This document shows positions 22,920 through 34,532 of a DNA stretch of 64,000 nucleotides, in pieces (position 1 is the stretch's first letter; the number at the start of each line of letters is the position of its first letter). The stretch is taken from assembly GCF_024586455.1 (NCBI RefSeq), contig NC_065922.1, positions 32,918,089 through 32,982,088 on the forward strand, written 5' to 3'. The notes under the pieces were generated by a model that saw only the letters and a program-made list of their open reading frames with translations, did not search any database and was not told where the DNA came from. Both the position numbers and the translations under genes were made by a program. The DNA comes from Bactrocera neohumeralis (taxonomy: Eukaryota > Arthropoda > Insecta > Diptera > Tephritidae).

Positions 22920-23980
22920 GTAGGGAACTTTTGTTGTGAACGAGTCTTATTTTTTCCTGTTTAGTTGGTAGAACATCTCTCAAATATATTCAATAACCTT
23001 ACAGTCATTGAACCAAGAACATCAAATTTTGTACCGAAAAGTCATGTTTTTCGGAAAGCATTAATACTTTCCATTTGAAGGAAAATGCTGCAGAGTCGCA
23101 TCGAATGCTTGTCCAGGCATTTTGTGATCATGCTCTATCCGAAGCAACATGCAAAAGATGGTTTCACAAGGTTCAGATTTAATGATTTTGATATGAGAAA
23201 TGAAAAACTACCAAAAAGGTTTGAATACGCCGAACTGGAAGCAACGTTGGATGAAGATAATACTTTGAGTCAAAATCAAATGACAGCCAACAAACAATTT
23301 CAGACCGTTGAAAGCTATGGGAAAGATATAAAAGTCTGTAAAATGGGTGTCACATAAATTGAATGAAAGACAAATGGAAAACCGAAAAAAACACGAAAGA
23401 AAATCCGTTTTGGATCAAAGTATATGAAAATGGATTTAAGAATACCAAACAGAGAAAATCATAGCCTCATCCGGGACAACCATCAACATCGACTGCAAAA
23501 ACAGATCGATTCAGTAAGAAGGCAATGCTCTATATTTGGTGGGATTATAAGGGTGTGGTATATCATAGGCTTCTAAAACCTGGTCAAACTGTTAATACTA
23601 ATCGCTGCAGAGAACAAGTGATCAATTTGAACTATGCAGTGAGCAAAAAATGCGATAGAAGGCATAGGAACGTAATTTTGTTCCACGACAAAGCACCTGA
23701 AGACAAAGCAAAATCAGTTCAGGATACTTCAAAGTACTTGGCTGGGAGATACTACCCCACCCGCCGTGTTCACCAGACTTGGCCCCTTCCGATTACCATT
23801 TGTTTTCACCGATTGTACACGCATTAGCTGAGCAGCACTTCGATTCCTACGCGGTAGTCGAAAATTGGGTGTGTGATAGGTTTGTCATGCTTTGGCATGG
23901 TATCCGCAAATAGCGAGAAAAGTGGTTAAAATGTGTTAAAAGCAATGGTCAATAATTTGAATATTTTTTTATTTTCCCAT
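22920..23980 (+). mobile_element. mariner relic, fourth lineage
   Basis: Plus strand. An open piece at 23085-23357 contains AKDGFTRFRFNDFDMRNEKLPKRFEYAELEATLDEDNTLSQNQ, i.e. the HTH1 tail and linker. After a gap, DQSIYENGF-like text replaces the first-Asp block. Then 23525-23827 reads MLYIWWDYKGVVYHRLLKPGQTVN, RNVILFHDKAPEDKAK (second catalytic Asp in FHDKAP) and YLAGRYYP. A frameshift then gives PPCSPDLAPSDYHLF with the third Asp near 23790. At least two frameshifts make it inactive. Confidence 0.8.
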
Positions 23981-23999
23981 TTAAAATTAAATCTCCCAT

Positions 24000-24690
24000 A
24001 AACGGACACTTTAGGGACCAGTCGGTTAATAAAAGTATCCCTTACTGATTGTCCTTAATAAACATCAAAGCATGCTTTATAGCGTCCGTTTAATAGAGCT
24101 TTCACTGTATATACTTTATTCGACGTATCCTTCTAAGTGCTAGAAACTTAATTAACATACCCTATTCCCAATACAATATAAGTTAAAACCGATCCTATAT
24201 AAATATTACAAAAAATGTACTTTATGCACCGAACCTTCAGTTTTGATTGATCTCCCGATACAACCTTAGTCGGCCCTACGCAACCGGAACGGGCCCGAAT
24301 TTTTATCCGGACAAGAACGATTCCGCAACATTATTTAAAAGTTTTCAGTCGCTACAACGACTGACTAGCATCTAAGAGAAATTTTCAATCAAGCAATGAA
24401 GAGTTTTATTGAACTGAACCTGAGATGGTTTGCCCATGAATTTTAGTTCTTGAATATTTTTGTTCCAATCGGAATTAAATTTTTGTAAGTTTCACATGTG
24501 GATGGTGCAATAAGCCACAATTCATTCAAGGGTCTTTTTCTAACAAATAAAAACGTTACATGAGGATAGGATACATATAAGCACCGTTGCGGGTCTACGT
24601 AACCCGGATTTTTAACCGAACAAGGACTGTCAAAGCAGCATTCCTCCAAACTACTTTAGAAATGTCTTCTGCCCCTACAACAAAAACAAC
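24000..24690. other. Non-coding stretch with a partly repeated motif
   Basis: Two related strings, CGGAACGGGCCCGAATTTTTAT (24280s) and GGTCTACGTAACCCGGATTTTTAACCG (24592-24618), suggest an eroded duplicated repeat. No gene is supported. The 68-codon minus frame at 24443-24649 matches nothing I know. Confidence 0.35.
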
Positions 24691-24925
24691 ATTAATCTTC
24701 TTCTTAATTGGCGTAGACACCGCTTACGCGATTATAGCCGAGTTAACAACAGCGCGCCAGTCGTTTCTCCTTTTCGCTACGTGGCGCCAATTGGATATTC
24801 CCAGCGTAGCCAGCTCCTTCTCCACTTGGTCCTTCCAACGGAGTGGAGGTCTTCCTCTTCCTCTGCTTCCCCCGGCGAGTACAGCGTCGAATACTTTCAG
24901 AGCTGGACAACATTCATACAAATCA
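24690..24925 (-). pseudogene. RTE-like reverse transcriptase C-terminal tail
   Basis: Minus strand 24921-24724 reads CCPALKVFDAVLAGGSRGRGRPPLRWKD, then QVEKELATLGISNWRHVAKRRNDWRAVVNSA. This is the tail found after the reverse transcriptase domain in RTE-like elements that ends with GRPxLRWKDxVxxDL and NWRxxAxDRxxWR. Only about 70 codons survive, and the polymerase domain is absent. Confidence 0.75.
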
Positions 24926-24929
24926 AAAT

Positions 24930-26020
24930 TTAAGCGCAGGTAACTAACGAAAATTGGTCGAATAATGAGTCAAAGTGCAGTCATATTTTTGCTCTAACGA
25001 TAGTAGTGTTTCTTTTATATAAATTGAAGAAATTACAAATAATAATATAAATATAAAAATGAGAAAATTAAATGTCTGAGTAATATTAAATTTAAATCAA
25101 ATTTAATAATAAAAATATAATATAAAAAAAAAACAAATTAAACCCAAAACCAGATCTTTGATGTTGACGACATGGAGAGTGGGAGAAAATATTCAATAAA
25201 AGCATACAATGATTGCCTACGGAAGAGGGAGAAAAAATACAACAAAAGAAAACATGAAAAGTACATAAACAAAATCATTATTAACCCCTTGCCAGGGCAC
25301 CTTTCCGTTCGATTATAACCTCCACCAGGCACCCACCAATTCGTAAAGTTAACAACTTTAAAATGTGAAAAAAATAACAAAAATAAGGGGTTAAAAGTCG
25401 CAAAAGTATGCGCGGCATTGAAAAACAAGCTTTCTCTGTGTTTTGCTTATCGATTGTTTTGATTTTCTTTTCTTTTCATTTCGCTTTTAAGTTTGACGCA
25501 CCTCTTTATAGGTATGTTGTTTGGCTTATTTTACCGCCAGTTCACCTTCAATTGCTTGATCTATGGTAGGCACTAGCAAAGCCGAGTCTTAAATGTGAAT
25601 TTCGTATTGTAAACATGCGAAGACATTGATTGCCGCCGGAAATGCTTTGAATACTAAGCGAAGCAGGCAAATCAGCGCATGGTGACCAAATGGCAAATGT
25701 GCGGCGCGGGTGGTTTTGAGTAACACAATTTGAAATAAAAACAAAAAAGCTGCGGAAAAAGGGCTCATTGTAAAAATCAATTGTAATCGTTTGTTTTCCT
25801 TGCGATTATTGCAGCCGCTGGTGTTTGAGTAAAGCCAAACGAGGCTTTTTGGGGTTGTCGGCATATTTATAGAATTGAATTTAAAAAATTTAAAGCGGTT
25901 TGGGAATATTTTATTAAATAAATTTTGTAATGTGATTTTGAATAATAAGAGTGATGTTCGCATATACTCAACATCGCATATACTAAGGTTCTAACGAGTG
26001 TATTGTGTGAAAGATTAAAG
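24930..26020. other. Non-coding stretch, no recognised gene
   Basis: AT-rich to about 25140, then a more even-composition segment (25140-25970). A 124-codon ATG frame on the minus strand (25963-25589) is hydrophobic and low in complexity, with no domain I recognise and no splice partner. I do not call it a gene. Confidence 0.4.
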
Positions 26021-26024
26021 CCAA

Positions 26025-27075
26025 CAAACTAATTGGACCTTATCAGGCTGGATTTAGGCCTGCAAAAAATCAACTGACCAGAAATTCACCATGCGCCAAA
26101 AATTGGAAAAGACCCGTGAAAAGCTCGGGTCACACACATCACTTCTTCGTCGATTTTAAAGCCGCTTTGGACAGCACGAAAAGGAGCTGCCTTTACGCCG
26201 CGATGTCCGAACCGTTCTATACAAAACGAAGTTTCAGACAAGGAGACTCCCCATCATGTCACTTCTTCACTCTATTCGTGAAGAAAATAATTCGAATTAC
26301 AGATCTGAATGGAAAAGGTACAATCTTCTACAAGATTGTACAACTGTTGGCGGAAGTCGTTACATCGATATCATTAGCCATAACAACCGCGCCGTTAGTT
26401 TTGCTTTCTCCAGGTTGAATAAGGAAACAAAGCAAATGGATCTAATAGTGAACGACGGCAAGACGAAATATCTCCTGTCATCAAACAAACAGTCGTCGCA
26501 TTCGCGACTTGGCTCTCACGTCACTGTTGACAGTCATAACTTTGAAGTTGTAGATAATTTCGTCTAGCTTAGAACCAGCATCAACACCAACAACAACGTC
26601 AGACTCGAAATCCAGAAATCCAACGCAGAATAACTCTTGCCAACAGGTGCTACTTCGGGCTGAGTAGGCAATTGAGAAGTAATGTCCTCTCTCGAACAAA
26701 GACCAAATTTTATAAGTCACTCATTATCGCCGTCCTCCTATATAGTGCAGAGGCACTATAACAACATCGGATGTGTCGGTGTTACGAGTTTTCAAGAAAA
26801 AGGTTTTGAGGAATATTTATGGTTCTTTTCGCATTGGCAGCCAATGTCTGTATGAAATATATGACGACATTGACATAGTTAAGCGAATTAAGAGACAATG
26901 CCTAAGCTCGTTAGGTCGTGTCGCCCAAATGAATGAAAACACTCCAACTCTGAGAGTATTCGACGCAGTACCCATTGGAAAGACCAGGTGGAGAAGGACC
27001 TGGCTACACGAAGAACGACTGGAGCGCTGTTGTAAACTCGATAAGCGTAAGCGATATCTACGCCAATGAAGAAGA
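26025..27075 (+). pseudogene. RTE-like non-LTR reverse transcriptase, frameshifted
   Basis: Plus-strand text in order: YQAGFRPAKNQLT, HTHHFFVDFKAALDSTKRSCLYAAM (palm motif A with the catalytic Asp in FVDFKAA), SEPFYTKRSFRQGDSPSCHFFTLF (motif B), DLNGKGTIFYKIVQLL, then after a break NDGKTKYLLSSNKQSSHSRLG and SHNFEVVDNFV, YSAEAL-like text, KKVLRNIYGSF, and the tail RQCLSSLGRVAQMNENTPTLRVFDA. The YADD active-site box is lost (text near 26345 reads AEVVTSISL). Several frameshifts divide it into pieces at 26116-26418, 26256-26567 and 26773-27069. Confidence 0.8.
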
Positions 27076-27311
27076 CATAATATAGGAAATCTGAAAAATG
27101 CTGAAAATAACAGCAAAATATTTCACAAAGTTTATCAACCACTGGAATTTTATATAACACGATGGAAATCGAGAAGTTGGTAGAAAATGTGAGACAAATA
27201 AATCAAAGCGTAAGCAGGAGGCCAATTCAGCTGAAGTTCATCGGAGAGAGGAAGCTAAAACAATTAATTAGAGCTCTCAGCAAGAGGTCCAAAGACATAC
27301 ATATGTATGTG

Positions 27312-27723
27312 CATTAGGGCGGGTCGATTTTTTCCTATAAAATCATGTATAACGAAAATATTTACGGATCATTCGGAACAACTTTGCCTTAGAGACTACG
27401 GGTCTAAAACCGGTTTCGATCCTTCGAATTTTAAGGCGAATTTTAAAAATCTGAATAGTCGGTTGTATGGAAATTATATTATAGTAGAACATCAAAACAC
27501 ACCTATGTATGTATTAAATTGTATTCGGATATCTCAAAAACTGACGAAAAACTTTTTATGATCCCTAAAAAACATCGCCTTAAAAATTGCTGGCTGGAAA
27601 CCAGTTTACGACCGAGACTATGGGTCTTAAACTAGGCAAAGTTGTTCTAAATGATCCTTAGAACATTTCCGGCATACGCAATTTTCCGGTTTTTGGCTCC
27701 CTGTAAATCAATCCATTCTAATG
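27312..27723. mobile_element. Foldback (long inverted-repeat) element
   Basis: Outer ends are CATTAGGGCGGGTCGATTT (27312) and, inverted, CATTAGAATGGATTGATTT (ending 27723). Inner arms are longer: GGATCATTCGGAACAACTTTG then AGACTACGGGTCTAAAACCGG at about 27365-27415. The reverse complement lies near 27600-27660 (GGATCATTTAGAACAACTTTG, AGACCCATAGTCTCGG). About 410 bp, no coding. The arms could fold into an imperfect hairpin. Confidence 0.65.
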
Positions 27724-27859
27724 TACACGTCTACATAGAGATCTCGTAAACATATTCAACAAGAACTCAAAAACTCAAGTTTATAACTAAGTTGCTAAGC
27801 GGATTGATCAGAGACTAAAAAAGGTTAACGTTAGGGAAAGATCTTATATTTTTATTTGT

Positions 27860-29090
27860 TGGTGGTAAATGTCTAAGAGAAGATATGAGTTGAGAAGTAC
27901 ATATCTACAAGGCTGTTGTTTTCACGAATTATTCTCGAACTGTCAGTTCGTGGAGAAAAATTATTTAGTTGTCAAAAAAATCAACCCAATTCTGATTTTT
28001 AATGAATCTTCAGAGTCTAATTGGATTTATGCATTACTTTGTGTAATTGGATTTTTATATTATATTTTCGAATATAAGCGAACCAATGTTCGAAACAGCT
28101 GTGCCCCTATTGATTCATGAGAAATTTCAGAATTTTATTAATTTTGGAAACAGAATTAGTTTTAAATAAAACAAAAAAAAATCTATCAAAAATTAAGCTA
28201 ACAATATTAGAATATACGAGCCTTACAATACCCAGGAAGTCACAGCTACCGACACTCCAACACTGGAACAACCGGAAACTAACACTAAATAACTCATAAG
28301 ACCTTTCCGTATGACAGGGATGAACGATCACACGCACGCAAGAATTTCGGTTAGAATTGTCAATTGGACCTTAAGAACAACATAGAAACTTAAACAGAAA
28401 CTCTGGTGGTAGCGGTGTTGGGTAATTAACCGGGAATTTAACCGATAAGTAGTTTGCAAAGTAATTTGTTATTGGTTTCAATTCTTATTTTCACAACTAT
28501 CCGATTCCACAACGACCCTGAATCATGTAATTTTAGGAAAAGTACGAATGGTGTGTATGCTATAGAGAATACGTTAAAAAAAATTATTCTCAGGAGTTTT
28601 GAGTCGGGTCAAAACGATAAATAAATCGATTTTGTAGACGAAGTCATCAATCAAAACATCACCTGATTCAGCAGGTTTAGAGCTTTCTGAAAGAGTTCTT
28701 GGTAGCAATTACGAATGACAGCTTAAATATTACCGTAGTTGAATTATTACAAATTCCTTGGTTAAAAAGATTCCAGATTCATTCTCGGCTTCAGTAAAAT
28801 GTTGAAGGCCAAAAGAAAGTTACTCAAGAAAGAGGTTGTAAGCAAAACAAAGAAAATATCGAGTAATATCGTGCGATCATGGTTTATCTTAAGTCTACAT
28901 ACAACAATAGGAGACAGAATTGAAGCTAATACTGTACTTCAGCCATGAACAGGAATTATTGGTTATTATCGAAACTGAGGCTTTCAAAGTTTATTTATAT
29001 ATTAGATTGTCTTGATGTTTCTCTAATGGGGAATATCTAGATTCTGCTTGAGAGAAATCGCAAAAAATTGTCATCAAAGCCAAGCAGCAA
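27860..29090. other. Non-coding stretch, no recognised gene
   Basis: No family match in any frame. Plus 27869-28120 (83 codons) contains a weak hydrophobic segment but nothing diagnostic. I see no transposon ends. Confidence 0.4.
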
Positions 29091-29099
29091 TCAAGGTAT

Positions 29100-29690
29100 C
29101 GCATATCGGCCAGAAGTGTCTTGGGAGGCAGGGCCAGAACGAAGCAACTTCACTCCTATTATGCGCCAGGCCACAAAAGCATTGAGAGTAATGAAATAGT
29201 GGACAGGACTGCTAAGAATGGTAGTAGGCTAACATCCGAAAACGTGATCAACACTTAAGGAAACCCATGCAGTGTCTATACGACGATCTCGACAGAAGCA
29301 TGGTAAGAAAATCAAAACCCGATGGAACATGATGGGAATACTGACTGATCACTGTCAGGTGGCGACACACGCCCGAAGGATGGGGCAGACAGAATCAGAA
29401 GGTTTCAGGAAATGTCTACAGCGGGGCACAGGGGAAACAATGGAGCATCTCTTGTGCACTTGTCCTGCATTGGCAAAACTACGCTGTAAGCATCTGGCGT
29501 CCACACAGTTTAATACAATGGAGGAGGTATCGACAGTGAGGCCGCAGAGTCTGCTAAAATTCGCGTGAAACGAAGGCATCCTAAAGACTACTCCTCTTGG
29601 ACCTAGCAACTGAACTCAATCTGGTATCGCAAAGGACAAAAACTGGTCTATGCGTGACTTATTGGTCTACCAGATAAATCTAACCTATTT
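29100..29690 (+). pseudogene. R1/Jockey-type retrotransposon C-terminus
   Basis: Plus-strand pieces: GHKSIESNEIVDRTAKNGS (tail of an RNase H domain, normally GHxGIxGNExAD), LTDHCQVATHARRMGQTES, then FRKCLQRGTGETMEHLLCTCPAL, a C-x2-C...H...C zinc-knuckle-like end, and VRPQSLLKFA near the natural end at 29568. The open piece is 29272-29568. The reverse transcriptase is missing. A related piece lies on the minus strand at 51900-52450. Confidence 0.75.
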
Positions 29691-30940
29691 CGATGGCGTT
29701 GGACCATAGAAAAAATGGTGTTAGGTGGATTGATTTGATAGGGCCTTCAAACAGATAATGTCCCACTACAACCTACTATGGTACCGGAGTTTATCCGGCA
29801 AAACGCCGTACTTTCGGCGGCCGGAGTTGTTGAGGCATTTTGAAGTGGTCGTCCGGCGGAAGCCAATGCTGATATAAGGAATAATTTAAAAGAAATGTCA
29901 GCACTGACGACCGAAATTAACCCCTATACCCGAAGGAATCTTTACAAGTTATTATATATTTGCCATTGCTTCTGAACAATCCCGACTTCTTCTCAATACT
30001 GTCGGACCCATGTACTTATTAGAAACAGATTTGAATAACCGAAGTCAACGTATCATTTTTAAAATTAGCAAATAACTTAAGAATTGTGTAATTTAAGAGA
30101 CAGTTTAAAAATCTTTTAAATAGGCAAAATAAGTAGAAGAATGTTATGCACCAAGAGCAAAGTGCCCCATATCCTGCCATTAGTTTTGTGAATGCCAAAC
30201 TGCAAATTTTCAACGTCGTTATCATTCAGCCAAACCGACCAACCGTTCATTTAGGCGATGCGGGTGCCTGGCAATTGCATGTTCATTGCTCATCATTTAT
30301 TTACAATGCCAAGCAGACGAACTGGAGTAAAATTAAAGCGAAGAAAGTATAAAAAAACACGAAGAAAAGATTACAAGTATAAACTTGAGAACAACGCACG
30401 CTTCACGGAAGAACTAAACCACCAAGGCTGATCGAGTATATACTATCCAAATTCTAAATGCAATACAATTGCAATTTATGAAGGTACGGAAATAAAGACG
30501 TGCTATGCAGCTGTATATTAAGTATCCATATTGTACTCGACCATTTGATAGCTTGTAATGGGCCATCATGCGATGGGCGCTACCACCAATGAACGATATA
30601 AATGCAATATAGACACTTCCTGCAGTTAAAGCGCATCAGCAGCCTTCGCGGTTGAGCAGCAATCGAAGAATACTCTTAATAGAAGTTGCTTGCATGCGCC
30701 TTAACTACCAATTGGAGGAATGCAATGTGAAGAGCAGAGCTTAAAGAGCAATTTAAAAACAGATAAATATGTAATAAATGCGGCAGTAAATTGTAATACA
30801 GCAGCTGCATTTGTAGACACCTATCAGTTACACGAAAATGTAAAAATTTGGTAGAATTTGTCTTAATTTAAAATTATTTTACACTTATGACTAGTGATGC
30901 CACAGTGTACGATTAACCAATCATACGGCATTTAGAGTGT
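29690..30940. other. Non-coding stretch upstream of the gene island
   Basis: 29690-29900 contains an unrecognised GC-richer segment (GCCGTACTTTCGGCGGCCGG near 29804). From about 30140 to 30830 the sequence is repeat-poor and mixed in composition, without a supported exon. It ends at the probable 3' end of misato. Confidence 0.4.
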
Positions 30941-30966
30941 TATAGTTTTTTTTTATAAATATATTG

Positions 30967-30980
30967 TTTATTTCTTTATT
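30967..30980 (-). terminator. Candidate poly(A) signals of misato
   Basis: TTTATT occurs at 30967-30972 and 30975-30980, i.e. two AATAAA hexamers on the minus strand, about 220-235 bp after the misato stop codon. No closer strong pair was noted. Confidence 0.5.
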
Positions 30981-31200
30981 CCAACAATTTAGTAATGTAG
31001 ACTATGTTAATAACTACTTTAATTTCTAACTAACTACTATGCTACACTACTTAGCTTACCTTGACTCTGCTATGAGTGTAATTCTATTTAGCTTAGTCAC
31101 AATTTCATGCATTATATGTTAAAGTATTTTGTATTCGCGTATTCTTAACCGCACTAATTACTATTTTACGAGTATACGTATTTCGCGTTTTCACTTTTGT

Positions 31201-33089
31201 TCACAACTCAAAGTTATCTTCGTAATTGTCTTTGAACAGCAATAGCTGCTCGAGCGCGTCGACATAATCATCCTCCTCCAAGCCAGCTGCTTTATATCGG
31301 TGCAGTTTGGCTATTTTCACACGTTTAGCCTCGCGATGCAGCGTTTCTAGCGTATCACCCAACTCGCTAGATGACTGTGCAGCGGCTAGCGTCGGCACAG
31401 ATACAACTTTCTCTTCTGGTTGCCTCTTTGTGGTTGGTGAGAGAAAACCAAATTTTGTCATTTCTTCGGCAAACATTTCGCTTGGAAACGGTATACGCGT
31501 TGGCATAGCCATTGACACCGATGCCACATGTGACATACTCGCATGATTGGCACATTGCAAGTACAGTTGGAACATTTCAGAGACGCTATCACATTTATAG
31601 GCAGCCATGCGCATTTGTTCTTTAGCCTTCTCCAGAGGCTGTTTTAGGCGATCGCGTGTTATACCGCGTACACACAAAGTTTGTATTACATAATCGGTGC
31701 CAATGCTGCAGTTGGGTGTGAGTGATGTGAAAATTGGACCTTCAAATTGATCCAAACAATCAATAAGATCTTGGTTGTGTTGCATAGGAAATGGCAATGC
31801 AAAAGCGGCGCCCGCCAATTTGCGGCCGTAATTACTTAAATCACCGCAGAAACCAGCCAGCGAGTAAGCACTAGGTGCATTGCGCAGCCGATAACGCAAT
31901 GAAATTGTATCCAAGTATGCTGCGAGTACAGCAGACGTCTGATACAAATTATGTGGCTGGTAAGTAAGTGAGCGCAGTTGACGCGCTGCACCTAATTGCC
32001 GCCACACACGATCGCTTGTGCTGAGGGGTACAAATAGCGAAGCTTGTTCACTTAACTTGTGGAACGCCAATGCGCTATTAACAACACGTATAGAGTCCGA
32101 CATGGGTTCATCTGGTAATCAGAAATGTAGAAAGCAAAATAGAATAGTTAAAAATGTAAATTATATATTTTTTAATGCAAATACCTGCATTTTCAAATAG
32201 CGTGTTACGTGGTGAATACACTGGTAAAGCAAAATTTGCTTTTCCATATTCGTCATTGAGGTATTCCATGCATGCAGTGGCTAAGCCTGAGTAGCCATTA
32301 AAGCAGTCAAATAATGTTTGAAAACCTTGCAGAAAGTCGCACTCTTCGACATATTGCCGTATTTTATCACAGAATTCATCTTCGAATTGCTCAGTTTGCC
32401 AAAGTTGTACACCACATGTGTATGTATCGAAAGTTTGCTTCTCTGTACTATGTTTATAATCGTTAACTACATTTACAGTTCGTGGATGATAGCGCGCATA
32501 AAGGTAATCCGTCCATGTATCAACATTATCAGCCAAATTATAGTTTTTCTCTTGTATATCGATTACGGGGTCTTCAAGATCTTTTTGGAAATCATGTTTA
32601 GTAGCATGTGGTTGCTCTACCACCTCCACATCTGTGGATAGGTTTTGAAGCTCCTCTTTAATTTTTTTTACATCCTCAGTCGATTCTATGCTTTCATTTG
32701 TACGTTTTATACTATTTCCGTAGAGCTCACCTTCACGCGGAAGATGCTTTAGAGACCCATCTAAATCAACAAGCAATAGACGAGGAGTATATGTCACCTG
32801 CCTCTGTAAATGGCCAGAATTATTTGTCATAAAAAATATTTTTATTTCACCTTAACTTACATTTAAATTGACACCTTCTCTGTACAATACGTCATGAGAA
32901 ATTTCTGAAGGCGCGTCTTCAGGATTGTAACTGAAGCTGGATTCCTGTAGGAAATATAGAAACCGTTATTTTTACGACTAAAACTGTTAATTGCACCGGT
33001 AGTCGCACCTGTATATTCCACCAATGCGCTCCAATATAGTTTGCATAATTGCCGAATTGTAATGTGACAATCTCACGAGTAGAAGACAT
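31201..33089 (-). CDS. mst: Misato, DML1/Misato-family tubulin-like protein
   Basis: Four coding exons join in frame: 33089-33009 (27 codons), 32944-32861 (28 codons), 32803-32185 and 32111-31201. All introns are short (57-73 bp) with GT-AG ends. The total is 564 aa, close to my recollection of the Drosophila length. The N-terminus MSSTREIVTLQFGNYANYIG followed by AHWWNIQ is the Misato version of the tubulin N-terminal strand/loop (REIVxxQxGxxxNxIG), and REGVN...RQVTYTPRLLLVDLDGSL is a family signature. The C-terminal part (LSTSDRVWRQLGAARQLRSL, NYGRKLAGAAFALPFP) is also typical. In flies Misato acts in spindle assembly with the chaperonin TCP-1; the human homologue acts in mitochondrial distribution. 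The start codon fits the conserved N-terminus. No defect is visible. Confidence 0.95.
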
Positions 33090-34013
33090 TTTATATTACG
33101 ATTTAACTAATTTTTAACTACTATTAACAAATTTACCGATCAAAAACTTCACATATGTGCAATTAACAAAAAATGCGACTCACTGTAACGCGGGATTTTA
33201 TTTTTGTATTAGTCAGCTGATAACTGAAGTGCTGCCAAACTTACAAAACGCCTCGGAGAAAAAATGGGCTCACCGGGTACATTCAGGTGATAAATATTTG
33301 CATTGTAATATATCAACATATATGTAGCACGTATTATGTAACGACGAAAACAATTTATAAGGAAAGTACGAAAACGTAACGTTAGGAATTACTATTAATT
33401 ATTGTGTATTTTGTAAAATAAGGCATAAATTAATAATTTTTATAGAATTTCCAAGATAATTTATATTTATTTTGTATTCGTTTCGGTTTCATGATATATT
33501 GTGGTATTAAGTCACCCACTTTACGCTCTCAATTTTCCGTAAAACAGTGACACAGCCTTAAACAGTAAAATATATAACAAAAATACATTTATTGAGCAGT
33601 TTAAATATTTTATTTAGCTTATATATAACTGTGATTTAGGTTGTTCCACTGTATATCCTTTATTTACCTTTTAAGGAACTGTCATACCATTAAAATATTC
33701 AAAAGAGCTGTGAAGAGAAATATATTTTAAAACATAATTAAAAATATATTTTAAAAGATAATTTTAAACTAACCACGTACAGTAACCGTTTGTAGACCAG
33801 ACCTCCTTTAGCTTTTGATCATAATAATTTAAATTTTGCATATACATAAGTATCCAATACAATAATGTAAATATATCGACATTTTCCCCACTTTTTTGTT
33901 CTTTTGCTATATTTATTGTTAAATTAAATTTTTACTCTCCGCTTGGCGAATCGAAAAAGCTTATATGTATTATTTTTGATTATTCGAGCAAATTTGTATA
34001 GCTTCTTTGCAAG
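33090..34013. other. misato promoter region and 3' flank of the Mpv17-like gene
   Basis: Holds the misato 5' flank next to 33089, with a 14-bp element (33228-33241) also found upstream of the helicase, and the 3' untranslated region of the Mpv17-like gene. A TTTATT (AATAAA on the minus strand) at 33912-33917, about 100 bp after that gene's stop, is a candidate poly(A) signal. No other gene is seen. Confidence 0.5.
33228..33241 (-). promoter_or_regulatory. 14-bp promoter element of misato
   Basis: AGTTTGGCAGCACT on the minus strand, ending 139 bp before the misato ATG. The identical 14-mer sits in the same orientation relative to the gene 140 bp before the helicase ATG (34962-34975). Its function is inferred from repetition and position only. 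Confidence 0.55.
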
Positions 34014-34532
34014 TTATTTTTTCTCATCATTCAACTTCATAGATAGATAGATATTCCATATTAGGGATATAAATTGTGCATATAACACTTGATAATTCAG
34101 TGGGACCACGGAAAAATTAATCACTTGCGCAGCTGGCCAAAGCATGTAATTTCGTGACAAAATCGTAAAGTAATCATTCCTGAAACGGTCTTGGATTGTT
34201 GGTATGCTTTCACCGTTGATAAGACCAAAGATGCCTATTAAGCTAGCTATGAATGACGGAGCAAAACATGTTTGATCCAATGCCATTTTCTTTAACGCTC
34301 GTTTGAGTGGTGGGGACCCCTTTGGCACTATTTTATCTAATGTTCCATACCATCCTTTTAGTACGGGACCGACGTAGACAACACCCACAGCACCGAATTT
34401 CAACATTCGATTTACGTCCAGGTTTTTCAACTCTCGTTTTTCCACAAATGTTTGGCAAATCGCATCACCGGCGGCCATAATTACTCCTACACGGAGGCCT
34501 TCGGAAATCAGTGCGCGTATAGAAGTCGGCAT
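34014..34532 (-). CDS. Mpv17/PMP22-family membrane protein
   Basis: A single-exon 172-aa protein, the normal size of the family. Family marks are visible: AAGDAICQTFVE (residues about 20-31), a Gly/Val-rich second membrane segment (FGAVGVVYVGPVLKGWYGTLD, 46-66), DQTCFAPSFIASLIG (86-100), and the C-terminal signature W132-P133...Q136...N139-F140...VP144 followed by Y147 and the last membrane segment FISLIWNIYLS. Members are four-pass proteins of the inner mitochondrial or peroxisomal membrane, thought to act as channels. The subcellular site cannot be told from the sequence. It is probably the counterpart of one of the several Drosophila Mpv17-like genes (CG1662 is a candidate on synteny grounds, from memory). 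It is divergent from the helicase, with 582 bp between the start codons. Confidence 0.92.
   Translation of the reverse strand: MPTSIRALISEGLRVGVIMAAGDAICQTFVEKRELKNLDVNRMLKFGAVGVVYVGPVLKGWYGTLDKIVPKGSPPLKRALKKMALDQTCFAPSFIASLIGIFGLINGESIPTIQDRFRNDYFTILSRNYMLWPAAQVINFSVVPLNYQVLYAQFISLIWNIYLSMKLNDEKK

Noticed and set aside
25589..25963. 124-codon ATG open frame on the minus strand
   Set aside because: Hydrophobic, low-complexity text in AT-rich DNA, with no domain, no splice context and no poly(A) or promoter support. Frames of this size arise by chance here.
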